DNA of 64,000 nt. Origin: Geothrix sp. 21YS21S-2 (GTDB lineage Bacteria; Acidobacteriota; Holophagae; Holophagales; Holophagaceae). The notes under the pieces were generated by a model. The model saw only the letters and a program-made list of their open reading frames with translations. It had not been told where the DNA came from and searched no databases. The position numbers and the translations under genes were made by a program. The DNA is taken from assembly GCF_030846775.1 (NCBI RefSeq), contig NZ_CP132910.1, positions 4,839,001 through 4,903,000 on the forward strand. Reading direction: 5' to 3'. Below are positions 45,301 to 52,628 of the stretch, in pieces. Numbering within the stretch: position 1 is the stretch's first letter; each line of letters begins with the position of its first letter.

Positions 45301-46276
45301 GGACGGCGGGCTGCCCCCGGCCCTGGCCCGCGCCCTGACCACCATCGTCACCGCCTGCCTGCGGGGGCGGGGGGTCATCAAGAGCCTCCTCTATTTCGCC
45401 CGCAAGGGCCTGGAGGAGGAGCGCCCCCTGGACCTCAACGCCCTGGTGGCCGATCTCACCCAGCTGCTGGCCCACACGACGCTCAAGCGGGTCAAGCCGG
45501 TCATGGCCCTGGAGGAGGGCCTGCCGGCCGTGATGGGGGACGCCGGCGCCCTCAGCCACGCCGTCATGAACCTCTGCGTCAACGCCGTGGACGCCATGGA
45601 GCGCGGCGGGACGCTCACCCTGCGCACGCGGCGGGAGCCGGGCGGCGGCGTGAGCCTCGCCGTGGAGGACACCGGCGAGGGCATGGCCCCCGAGGTCCTT
45701 CAGAAAGCCATGGAGCCCTTCTTCACCACCAAGCCCCTGGGCAAGGGCACCGGCCTGGGGCTCAGCATGGTCTTCGGCACCATGAAGGCCCATGGAGGCG
45801 CCCTGGAGCTGAGGAGCGGCCCCGGGCTGGGGACGGTGGCCACGCTCCGGTTCCCGGCCTCCAGGATCCTGGAGGCGCTTCCGGAATCGGTCCAGGCCGC
45901 CGCCGCGCCGAAGGGGGGCCGGCCCCTGTCCATCCTCCTGGTGGACGACGACGAGCTGATCCGGGAGGCCGTGGGACCCATGCTGGAAGTGCTCGGGCAC
46001 CAGGTGCGCCTGGCCCCCGGCGGCCAGGAGGCGCTGACCCTGCTGGAACAGGGCCTGGAGGTGGACCTGGTGATCCTGGACATGAACATGCCCGGCCTCA
46101 CCGGCGCCGAGACCCTGCCCAGGATCCTGGCGCTGCGCCCCGGCCAGCGGGTGGTCATGGCCAGCGGCTACAGCGACCAGGACGTGGCCCGGCTCGCCGA
46201 GGGCCGCCCCGGGGTGCGCAGCCTGCGCAAGCCTTTCAGCCTCTCGGAGTTCAAGGCCCTCCTCGACGCCTGGTGA
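42395..46276 (+). CDS. Hybrid histidine kinase (membrane, PAS-GAF-PAS-HK-REC)
   Basis: 1293 residues. The N terminus holds about six membrane segments in residues 5-190 (MASE-like), then a further one near 215, an extracytoplasmic sensor (about 235-485) and a membrane segment near 490-505. Cytoplasmic domains follow: PAS (NDLILLLDPDGRILEANERA, about 530), GAF (about 645-790), PAS (AIVVCLDETGRVVVLNEAAT, about 815), the dimerisation helix with phospho-histidine His951 in GGVAHDLNNVLG, an ATPase domain (NLCVNAVDAM, VEDTGEGM, GTGLGLSMVFG) and a C-terminal receiver with Asp1229 in LVILDMNMPG. All catalytic residues are present. No response regulator is adjacent; the CheY-EAL protein 6 kb away is a possible partner only. 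GTG start with GGAG. Confidence 0.93.
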   Translation: MFGILSRYKVGFWASLCLLTALASLAGHYAGLPALAGFGRDLRPMAPAAGWLAALIGGGVFLAGSGRRRLILRGLMIAAGLAVGAPLLYGVLVLRAPGNTLLARIGYLAACFSLAAAAGHRSARWRHRQAAALAALVPLVAGSLLLFGYAAGMPLLFETEASATSLPAALTLFFLGHALLALAGNDTFPMTLFHLDRVELAASTSLWLKRLPVLSFMVLASLGGAGGALWMRGQVTAHRRSAKDQLAAAADLKAAALDRWMEERLADAEVIRKGGILQESLAQRLQRGPGPGDGAIRTWMATLRAQCGYRCVALCDPAGRVVTGDGPFRPAPGTLQKALDTGEVCLEDLHQDEGGGEWRFGLWIPVLDAGGTPAGAVNLAMGAGQFFGPFLAQWPVMGPRGEAFLVEPGRGLLGSVPADALGVFLEAASRGSRQDFPVGAGSLRNRAFGAVRPLRRAPWSLAVRIREADLVEQLRPRFWGTAMGTLGSVLLLAMATGFLVRRQGGIRIREQLAMERERKALAERSKVLMREANDLILLLDPDGRILEANERAQASYGCTAEELLGRNAADLRAPEAAAGFQSKWEWLKAEGSGVWETWHRRKDGTVFPVEISSRVVSQGGGTYVLSFLRDISERHAQAREIRHLTQLYAALGQVGQAVVWTRDRAGLFQRVCSVLVEFGRMGTAWIGVVDRATGEVTVAGRSGRETGLGRFRREGGRDALAEVVREGRPSILEDEADSAAAFPIAQAGVVTHILGVVATDRGFFGAGEVELLEETALDLAFALDKLDEEARRARAEEQLRTAEEFAENLIQTASAIVVCLDETGRVVVLNEAATAITGYTREELLGRNWFEVLVPRERYPEVWDVFRDLLAGGGVPRHFENTILAKDGTEKVISWQNSEVRRGGRITGTISFGVEITQQRLAAEEQKRLEAQLQQSQKMESLGSLAGGVAHDLNNVLGAILSLASAHREDGGLPPALARALTTIVTACLRGRGVIKSLLYFARKGLEEERPLDLNALVADLTQLLAHTTLKRVKPVMALEEGLPAVMGDAGALSHAVMNLCVNAVDAMERGGTLTLRTRREPGGGVSLAVEDTGEGMAPEVLQKAMEPFFTTKPLGKGTGLGLSMVFGTMKAHGGALELRSGPGLGTVATLRFPASRILEALPESVQAAAAPKGGRPLSILLVDDDELIREAVGPMLEVLGHQVRLAPGGQEALTLLEQGLEVDLVILDMNMPGLTGAETLPRILALRPGQRVVMASGYSDQDVARLAEGRPGVRSLRKPFSLSEFKALLDAW

Positions 46277-46279
46277 CCG

Positions 46280-46558
46280 TCAGAGGACCCGCGGCACCAC
46301 GAACAGCCCGCGGTAGGACTCCGGCGCGTTGGCCAGCGCCTCGGCCTGGGTGAAGCCCTCCCTGGGGACGTCCTCCCGGCGGGGCAGGGGCCGGTCCAGG
46401 CTGGCGGGCTCCACCCCGTCCAGGTCCAGGGCGTCCAGGCTCTGGGCGTGGCTCAGCAACTGGGCCATGTCCCTGCGCAGCGGCTCGATCTCCTCCTCCC
46501 GGAGGCTGAGGCGGGTCAGGGCGGCGCAGCGGAGCACGTCCTCGCGGGTGACCTCCAT
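46280..46558 (-). CDS. gatC: Asp-tRNA(Asn)/Glu-tRNA(Gln) amidotransferase subunit C
   Basis: 92 residues, the usual size. GatC stabilises the GatCAB complex that converts misacylated Glu-tRNA(Gln) or Asp-tRNA(Asn) to the amide form. Diagnostic start EVTREDVLRCAALTRLSLRE and the C-terminal DVPREGFTQAEALANAPES. It starts 2 bp after the tsaD stop codon, with GGGGGCC as weak ribosome-binding site, so it is translated from the tsaD message. gatA and gatB are not beside it, although gatC often leads a gatCAB operon. It converges on the hybrid kinase gene with only 3 bp between the stop codons. Confidence 0.93.
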   Translation of the reverse strand: MEVTREDVLRCAALTRLSLREEEIEPLRRDMAQLLSHAQSLDALDLDGVEPASLDRPLPRREDVPREGFTQAEALANAPESYRGLFVVPRVL

Positions 46559-46560
46559 GG

Positions 46561-47583
46561 CTAGGCCCCCAGCGGCAGGTTGGGGTCGGCGTTGAAGGGC
46601 CAGGGGTCCGCCGCGGGCTCCAGGATCGCGCCGGCCGCGGCGATCATGGCGCCGTTGTCCGTGCAGAACCTCGGTTCCGGAATGGCCAGCACCAGGCCCA
46701 GCCTTTCCGCCAGGACCTTGGCCTGGGACCGGAGTTCCGAATTGCAGGCCACGCCTCCGGAGACGATGAGGGCGCGGGCCCCGGTCTCGTCCCGGAAGGC
46801 GGGGATGGGCTTCAGGAGCCAGGCCGCCACGGTCTCCTGGAGGGTGCGGCACAGGGCCCGCACCCGGGGGTCGTCCACGCCCGCGGCGTCCAGGCCCGCT
46901 TCGCCGTGGATGCGGATCTTCACGGCGGTCTTGAGGCCGGAGAAGCTCCAGCCGGCCTTGCCGTCCCGGAACTTGGGCGGAGTGAAGGGGGCCGCGGCGC
47001 GGTCGGCGGTCTTCGCGCAGGTGTCCACGATGGGCCCGCCCGGGTAGCCCAGGTTCAGCATGCGCGCGGTCTTGTCGAAGGCCTCCCCCGCCGCGTCGTC
47101 GCGGGTCTTCTGGAGGAGCTCCAGGTGGGACCAGTCCCGGGCGAGGTAGAGGTGGGTGTGCCCGCCGGACACCAGGAGCGCCAGGGCGGGGAAGGGCAGG
47201 TCCGGCACGGCGAAGCGCGCCGCGTTCAGGTGGCCCAGGAGGTGGTGCACCCCCACCCAGGGGATGCCCTCCCGCCAGGCCATGGCCTTGCTGGCCGAGA
47301 AGGTGGTGAGCAGGGACCCCACGAGACCCGGCCCCTGGGTCACCGCGATACGGTCCATGGCCGAAAGCGGCAGACCCGCCTTGTCCAGGCACCCCGCGAT
47401 CACCCCCCGCAGCTGCAGGAGGTGCTCCCGCGCCGCCAGTTCGGGCACCACGCCCCCGTAGGGGCCGTGGAGCTCGTCCTGGCTCTTGCGGGTCATGGCC
47501 AGGAGGACGGGGCCCTCCGGCGTTTCTCGCACCACGGCCGCGGAGCAGTCGTCACAGGAGGATTCGAGTCCGAGTACCAGCAT
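46561..47583 (-). CDS. tsaD: tRNA N6-adenosine threonylcarbamoyltransferase
   Basis: Transfers the threonylcarbamoyl group to A37 of ANN-reading tRNAs (t6A), an essential modification. 340 residues. The N terminus VLGLESSCDDCSAAVV, the metal-binding HHLLGHLNAARF (His-X4-His variant near residue 113), FPALALLVSGGHTHLYL and the late VSGGVACNSELR / FCTDNGAMIAAAG are the Kae1/TsaD signatures. The start at 47583 has no Shine-Dalgarno; a TACAAT box ends 6 bp upstream, suggesting a leaderless transcript. It is followed by gatC, so two translation-fidelity genes share one message. Confidence 0.96.
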   Translation of the reverse strand: MLVLGLESSCDDCSAAVVRETPEGPVLLAMTRKSQDELHGPYGGVVPELAAREHLLQLRGVIAGCLDKAGLPLSAMDRIAVTQGPGLVGSLLTTFSASKAMAWREGIPWVGVHHLLGHLNAARFAVPDLPFPALALLVSGGHTHLYLARDWSHLELLQKTRDDAAGEAFDKTARMLNLGYPGGPIVDTCAKTADRAAAPFTPPKFRDGKAGWSFSGLKTAVKIRIHGEAGLDAAGVDDPRVRALCRTLQETVAAWLLKPIPAFRDETGARALIVSGGVACNSELRSQAKVLAERLGLVLAIPEPRFCTDNGAMIAAAGAILEPAADPWPFNADPNLPLGA

Positions 47584-47589
47584 CCCGAG

Positions 47590-47595
47590 ATTGTA
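47590..47595 (-). promoter_or_regulatory. TACAAT box directly before tsaD ATG
   Basis: TACAAT on the minus strand, six bases, then the tsaD ATG. TTGAGG 19 bp further upstream could be a -35 box. Best-scoring member of the leaderless set. Confidence 0.55.
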
Positions 47596-47616
47596 CCGGA
47601 ATCGGACCCGGGATCC

Positions 47617-48447
47617 TCAAAACCCGCCCGGGGGGACGCCAGGGTTGGGCTGGGACGTCGAGGAGGTGGAACTGGAGGAGGAAGAGGAGGTCGTGGTCGA
47701 AGTCGAGGTCGAGGTCGAGGAGGTGGAGGAACCGGGGTCCCCGTTCTTCCCATGGAGGACCATCACCATCCCCAAGGGGAGGTTGCGTTCCGCGTGGCCC
47801 TGGGGCTCGGGCAGGAGGCCCTGGGGTTCGGGCAGGAGGTCCTTGGTTTCGGGCACCCCGACCCCGTGCCCCGCCGGCTTGGGGGGCCCCGATACGATGC
47901 CGACCATCCGGCCGTCGCTGTAGTTCACGAAGGAGAAGGTCGCCGGTCCCCCGGGGTTGGTTCCCCTGGCGCCGCCGGAGGCCACCATGCCGTGCGGCAG
48001 GACCTCGGTTTCCCAGGTCCAGTAGACGAACGTCCCCACGGCTCCCGGCCCCGCGGTGGATCCCGCGGACGCCTCCGTGACGGCCAGGCCCACCGTCTGC
48101 ATGGTGTCGAACCCGGCCCGGCCCGTGAATTCGATGGCCTCGCCGGGGCCCAGGACCGTGCTCTTGACGTTTGGAACCCCTGCGCCCAGGTACAGGACCG
48201 GAGCCGGGGTCCTGGCCTTGCGGCCGATCATTTCGGCGCTGTCCCTCCGGATGGCCTTGACCGGTTGCTGGGTGGAGGGATCATGCTGGAAGTGCCCGAA
48301 CCCGGCAAGTTCGACGTGGAAGTTCCGGTCGGTCTGGTTGATCAGGGCGGCGAAGGTGGAGTCCTGGGCCTGGGCGTGGCTGAGGGCGCCCAGGACCAGG
48401 GAGATGAACCCCAGGTTGCGGTACGTGAGGAACGAACGGCCTGTCAT
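47617..48447 (-). CDS. Exported protein with Ser/Thr-rich C-terminal tail
   Basis: 276 residues from the ATG at 48447 (AGGA nine bases upstream); an in-frame ATG at 48477 would add ten residues before the signal peptide. The signal peptide ends near SHAQAQD. The mature part has beta-rich character (FAALINQTDRNFHVELAGFG, TAGPGAVGTFVYWTWETEV, FSFVNYSDGRMVGIVSG) and no cysteine pairs. A duplicated LLPEPQG motif precedes a tail of about 30 serines and threonines, then PNPGVPPGGF. The tail is encoded by a GAGGTC-like codon repeat on the plus strand. I recognise no family. The stop lies 33 bp from the tsaD start codon, in the same direction. Confidence 0.7.
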   Translation of the reverse strand: MTGRSFLTYRNLGFISLVLGALSHAQAQDSTFAALINQTDRNFHVELAGFGHFQHDPSTQQPVKAIRRDSAEMIGRKARTPAPVLYLGAGVPNVKSTVLGPGEAIEFTGRAGFDTMQTVGLAVTEASAGSTAGPGAVGTFVYWTWETEVLPHGMVASGGARGTNPGGPATFSFVNYSDGRMVGIVSGPPKPAGHGVGVPETKDLLPEPQGLLPEPQGHAERNLPLGMVMVLHGKNGDPGSSTSSTSTSTSTTTSSSSSSSTSSTSQPNPGVPPGGF

Positions 48448-48527
48448 TTGTTCAAATCCTATGTTTTTCAAGCACATGACGGAATGTCGCGTGCATCCTC
48501 AGGTGCGGGGATGATTATGAAGGTTTC

Positions 48528-48887
48528 TTATCGCCACCGCTCCGGCGGGTGGAAGCGCCACCGCCACCCCGACCAGCTCACCCGCTGGAACGTCACCCGG
48601 AAGGGCCAGGGCACCTGCTCCAGGAAGCCCCGGAGGGCCTTCTGGAGGCGGAGGCGCTGGGCGAAGGTGAGGGCCGCGTCCCCCCCCACCCAGGCCCCCG
48701 GGGCGCGGGCCTTCACTTCCACCAGGCGCAATTCGTCGGCCCGGGCCACCAGGAGGTCCATCTCGAACCTGCCGGCCTTCAGGTTCCGGGCCACGGGGTC
48801 CCAGCCCCGAAGCCACAGGAGCCAGAGGGTGCCGCGTTCGCACCAGCGCCCGTACCGCTGGGCGGCGCGGCCCCGGGAAGCGTCCAT
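48528..48887 (-). CDS. yraN: UPF0102 (YraN) family protein
   Basis: 119 residues, endonuclease-like fold of the UPF0102 family. RGRAAQRYGRWCERGTLWLL, ARNLKAGRFEMDLLVARADELRLVEVKAR contains the conserved E-M-D-L ... V-E-V-K residues that form a restriction-endonuclease-like active site. The family's cell role is not settled; it is often linked to DNA uptake or processing. Divergent from uvrC with 48 bp between the start codons. The start at 48887 has no strong ribosome-binding site. Confidence 0.88.
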   Translation of the reverse strand: MDASRGRAAQRYGRWCERGTLWLLWLRGWDPVARNLKAGRFEMDLLVARADELRLVEVKARAPGAWVGGDAALTFAQRLRLQKALRGFLEQVPWPFRVTFQRVSWSGWRWRFHPPERWR

Positions 48888-48924
48888 GGGGGAGCTGTGC
48901 TCCGCGCGGCGCCGGGGTTCCCGC

Positions 48925-48930
48925 TAGAAT
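48925..48930 (+). promoter_or_regulatory. TAGAAT box directly before uvrC ATG
   Basis: TAGAAT, five bases (TCCCC), then the uvrC ATG at 48936, with no Shine-Dalgarno at all. Identical box and spacing to uvrB. Confidence 0.55.
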
Positions 48931-48935
48931 TCCCC

Positions 48936-50759
48936 ATGGCCAGCACCCGCTCGAACGCCGACCGCAGCCCCTTTCTCCAGCGCAAGCTGGCGGACCTGCC
49001 CACGCGCCCCGGCGTCTACCTCTACCGGGACAAGGAGGCCAACCTCCTCTACGTGGGCAAGGCCAAGGTCCTCCGCAACCGCGTGAAGAGCTACTTCCAG
49101 GCCAAGCACCTGGACGCCAAGACCCGGCGCCTGGTGAGCCGCATCTGGGACCTGGAGTTCATCGTCTGCGAGACGGAGCTGGAGGCCCTGGTCCTGGAGA
49201 ACAACCTCATCCGGGAGCACCGCCCGCCCTACAACATCATGCTCCGGGACGACAAGAGCTACCCCTACGTGAAGCTCACCTGGAAGGACCCCTTCCCCCA
49301 GGTGTTCGTCACGCGGAAGGTGAAGAAGGACGGCTCGCTCTACTTCGGCCCCTTCTTCCCGGCGTCCACCGCCTACCGCACCGCGGAGCTGGCCTACCGC
49401 TTCTTCCAGATCCGGGACTGCGACATCGACATCGACGGCAAGCGGGGCCGGGCCTGCATGAAGTACCAGCTGCACCGCTGCACCGCCCCCTGCATCGCCG
49501 CCGTGACCCAGGAGGCCTACCGCGAGCAGGCCAAGGAGGCGCGCCTGTTCCTGGAGGGCAAGCGGGACGAGCTCAAGGGCCGCCTGGAGGCGGCCATGTG
49601 GCGGGCTGCGGAGCACAGCGCCTTCGAGCAGGCCGCGAACTACCGGGACACGCTGAACCAGGTGGACGCCTGGTTCAACCGCCAGAAGGCGGCCACCGTG
49701 GACCAGGAGGACACCGACTACTTCGGCAGCGCCGTGCTGGACGGCAGGGCCTGCGTGCACCGCCTGGAGATGCGGGAGGGGCGCATGGTTGGCCGCCGGG
49801 AGTACGTGCTGGAGGACGTGGAGGCCTTCGACGGCCAGGTCCTGGCCGAGGTGCTCAAGCGCATCTACACCGAGGAGCCGGTGCCCGCGCGGATCCTGGT
49901 GGAAGTGGAGCCCGAGGACGCCGAGCTGCTGCGCGAATGGCTGGGCACCATGCGCGGCGCCAAGCCGCACCTGGCCGTCCCCCAGCGGGGCGAGAAGGTG
50001 GACCTCCTGACCATGGCCCAGGAAAACGCCCGCCTGGCCCTGGAGCGCAAGTTCGAGCCCGCGCGGCTCAACCAGGCCGTGCTGGAGGGCCTGCAGGCCT
50101 TCCTGGGCCTGGCCCACCTGCCCAGGCGCATGGAGTGCTTCGACATCAGCCACGGGCAGGGCCGCGAAGTGGTGGCGTCCTGCGTCGTCTTCACCGACGG
50201 CGTGCCCGACCGCAAGAACTACCGCCGCTTCAAGGTCAGCAATGAGCAGAACGACGACTTCGCCAACATGGCCGAGGTGGTGGGCCGCCGCTACCAGCGC
50301 CTGAAGGCCGAAGGAAAGGACCTCCCCGACCTCGTCCTCATCGACGGCGGCCTGGGCCAGCTCCACGCCGCCGAGAGCGCCCTTTCGGCCCTGGGCCTGG
50401 ACCAGCTGGAGCGCGCCTCCCTGGCCAAGAAGGAGGAGCTGGTGTACCGCCCCGGCAGCTCCGAGCCCCTGCGCATCCCCAGGACCAGCCCCGTCCTCCA
50501 GCTCCTCCAGCGCATCCGCGACGAGGCCCACCGCTTCGCCATCACCTACCACCGCGCCCTGCGCGCCAAGCGCACGATCCAGACGGAACTGACCACCATC
50601 CCCGGCGTGGGCGCCGCCACCGCGAAGAAGCTGCTGCAGGCCTTCGGGAGCGTGACCGCGGTTCGCGAGGCGGAGGAGGCGGCCCTGGTGGAGAAGGCGG
50701 GGCGGGCGGCGGCAAACAAGGTGATGGCGTGGCGGGCGGTGCCGGCAAAGGAACCGTAG
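48936..50759 (+). CDS. uvrC: Excinuclease ABC subunit C
   Basis: Dual-incision nuclease of nucleotide excision repair. 607 residues. The N-terminal GIY-YIG nuclease domain (GVYLYRDKEANLLYVGKA) makes the 3' cut. A zinc-binding-like cysteine region (RDCDIDIDGKRGRACMKYQLHRC in overlapping parts) follows, then a UVR domain near residue 225 (EHSAFEQAANYRDTLN). The RNase H-like domain (MECFDISHGQGREVVASCVVF and VLIDGGLGQL) makes the 5' cut. Tandem helix-hairpin-helix motifs (IPGVGAATAKKLLQAFGS) end the protein. I start at 48936; an upstream in-frame extension overlaps yraN on the opposite strand and has no homology. Confidence 0.97.
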   Translation: MASTRSNADRSPFLQRKLADLPTRPGVYLYRDKEANLLYVGKAKVLRNRVKSYFQAKHLDAKTRRLVSRIWDLEFIVCETELEALVLENNLIREHRPPYNIMLRDDKSYPYVKLTWKDPFPQVFVTRKVKKDGSLYFGPFFPASTAYRTAELAYRFFQIRDCDIDIDGKRGRACMKYQLHRCTAPCIAAVTQEAYREQAKEARLFLEGKRDELKGRLEAAMWRAAEHSAFEQAANYRDTLNQVDAWFNRQKAATVDQEDTDYFGSAVLDGRACVHRLEMREGRMVGRREYVLEDVEAFDGQVLAEVLKRIYTEEPVPARILVEVEPEDAELLREWLGTMRGAKPHLAVPQRGEKVDLLTMAQENARLALERKFEPARLNQAVLEGLQAFLGLAHLPRRMECFDISHGQGREVVASCVVFTDGVPDRKNYRRFKVSNEQNDDFANMAEVVGRRYQRLKAEGKDLPDLVLIDGGLGQLHAAESALSALGLDQLERASLAKKEELVYRPGSSEPLRIPRTSPVLQLLQRIRDEAHRFAITYHRALRAKRTIQTELTTIPGVGAATAKKLLQAFGSVTAVREAEEAALVEKAGRAAANKVMAWRAVPAKEP

Positions 50760-50772
50760 GTCTAGTGTGAGT

Positions 50773-51016
50773 GGGTGGGCCGGCCCTTCGGATGAATGCG
50801 CCGACCCATCACGCAATGGCAAGAACCTGTGGTCGGGCAAGAAAATGCCCATCGCCGAGGACGCCGGGGTGCCGAGGTTCGCCGAGGGAAATGGACCTTC
50901 CTCTCGGCGTACCTCGGCTCCCCGGCGTCCTCGGCGATGATTTTTTTCAATGGAATTCACAGCCTAGGTTCAATGCGTGGTGGGTAGAGGCAATCATCCG
51001 AAGGCCCGGCCCACCC
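50773..51016. repeat. Large nested imperfect palindrome between uvrC and the chemoreceptor
   Basis: Outer arms 50773-50795 and 50994-51016 pair over 23 nt with one mismatch and continue imperfectly inward (ACCCATCACGCAATG with CAATGCGTGGTGGGT). Inner arms 50850-50886 and 50903-50939 pair over 37 nt with two mismatches and are made of the same CATCGCCGAGG / GTTCGCCGAGG units as the element at 8411-8548. It lies between convergent genes and may act as a bidirectional terminator. Confidence 0.88.
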
Positions 51017-51029
51017 GGTCAAACGAGGA

Positions 51030-52616
51030 TCACGCCAGCTGGAACCGTTCCGTCAGCCGCCGCAGCTCCGAGGCCAGCGCCGCCAGCTCCTCCACGGTCT
51101 TCGCGGTCTCGCCCATGGTGGCCACCAGCTGCGTCGTGGCGGAGCCGTGGCGCTCGGTGAGGGCGCCGATGGAGCCCAGGTGGTCCAGGAGGCGCTCGGA
51201 GGAGGTGGCCTGGCGGTCCATGGCGGCGGCGATGTCCCGCACCTGGCCGCCGTTCTCCTGGATGTGGCCCTGGATGCGGCCGAGGCCCTCGTTGACCTGG
51301 CCCACGGCCTGGATGCCCTCGTCCACGCGCTGGGAGCTCTCGGCCACCAGGGCGGTGATCTCCTTGGCGGCCACGGCGCTGCGCTCGGCGAGCTTGCGCA
51401 CCTCCTCGGCGACGACGGCGAAGCCCTTGCCCTGGGCGCCGGCCTTGGCGGCCTCGATGGCGGCGTTGAGGCTCAGGAGGTTGGTCTGGCGGGCGATGTC
51501 GGCGATGACCGTGGTGATCCGGCCCACGTTGCGGGAACTTTCGAGGATGCCCCCCATGGCGCGGTCCGAGTCCGCGGCGCTGCCTCGGGCCGTGTCGGCG
51601 GCGGTCTCCGAGGCCGAGGCCAGGTTCTGGAGCCGGGCGGTGCCGGTCTGGACGGCGCCGGTGAGGGCCCGCATGTCCTGGACCAGGCCGGTGCCCGCCT
51701 CCATGATCGACCTCTGTTCGTTGGACGAGACGCCGATCTCGTCCGTGGCGCCCTTGACCTCGGAAACGGTGGCGCTCAGCTCCATGGCGGAGGAGGCCAC
51801 GCGGTGGCTCACTTCGGAGATCGTGCGGATGTGCTCCCCGAGGTCGTCGATGACGGCGTTCAGCGCGCGGCCGGTATCCCCCAGTTCGCCCCCTCCGGGC
51901 TCCGGGCAGCGGGTGGCGAGGTTCCCGGTCCTCAGGGCCTCCATGGCGGTGAGCAGGCCCGCGGCCTGCCTGCGAACGGCGTTCCCGAGCACCCGGGTGA
52001 AGGTGAGGCCCAGGGCGAGGGCGGCGGTGAGGCCGGCCAGGATCAGGTACTGACCGGTCCGGCTCCCCGCGAGGTCCCTGCGCACCAGGTCCTCGCCGTC
52101 GGTCTGGAGGCGAGCGATGAGCTTGAGGAGGAGGTTGTAGCCCTCCCTCCGGTAGGTGGTGTTGGCCTCGATGAGGGTGGGGAGCTCGTCGAGGGTGGCC
52201 TTGCGGGCCCTTTCCAGCACCGGGGGAAACGACTCCATGTACTTCCGCATGCCGGCGGTGATCCTGGCGGCGTCCTCCCGGTCCTGGCCCGTCCATGGGA
52301 GGGCGTCCATCTCGGCCAGGGACCTGGCGAGATCGGCCTCCACCTCCTTGAGGCGCTTGACCCGGTTCTCCAGATAGTCCGCGTTCCGGGCCGCGCCGAC
52401 CAGGGAGACGTGGATCACCCTGAGCACGTCTGAGTCGTGGAGGACCCGCGCGGCCACGGAACTCTTGGGGAGCCCGGATCCCAGGGCCACCTGGTCCGTG
52501 CGCAGCCGCTCGAGGCTGGCGGCGCCCAGCACGGCCACCAGGGCCAGGAGCGCCAGCTGGGTGCCCAGCAGGAACAGGAACTGGCCGCGGAGGTTGAGGG
52601 ATCGCAGGAATGCCAT
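51030..52616 (-). CDS. Methyl-accepting chemotaxis protein
   Basis: 528 residues. Membrane segment near residues 12-33, a helical periplasmic sensor domain (about 35-185), second segment near 188-210, HAMP, and a full cytoplasmic signalling domain with the conserved tip [20 protein letters not shown]. No CheR-docking tail. The start follows GGAGGCACC and lies only 12 bp after the stop codon of the DUF4010 gene upstream, so it looks like the last gene of the phosphate-related run. This suggests a receptor for the compound handled by that locus. It resembles the receptor at 14726-16345 in layout, but the sensor domain differs. Confidence 0.95.
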   Translation of the reverse strand: MAFLRSLNLRGQFLFLLGTQLALLALVAVLGAASLERLRTDQVALGSGLPKSSVAARVLHDSDVLRVIHVSLVGAARNADYLENRVKRLKEVEADLARSLAEMDALPWTGQDREDAARITAGMRKYMESFPPVLERARKATLDELPTLIEANTTYRREGYNLLLKLIARLQTDGEDLVRRDLAGSRTGQYLILAGLTAALALGLTFTRVLGNAVRRQAAGLLTAMEALRTGNLATRCPEPGGGELGDTGRALNAVIDDLGEHIRTISEVSHRVASSAMELSATVSEVKGATDEIGVSSNEQRSIMEAGTGLVQDMRALTGAVQTGTARLQNLASASETAADTARGSAADSDRAMGGILESSRNVGRITTVIADIARQTNLLSLNAAIEAAKAGAQGKGFAVVAEEVRKLAERSAVAAKEITALVAESSQRVDEGIQAVGQVNEGLGRIQGHIQENGGQVRDIAAAMDRQATSSERLLDHLGSIGALTERHGSATTQLVATMGETAKTVEELAALASELRRLTERFQLA

Positions 52617-52628
52617 GGTGCCTCCGGA

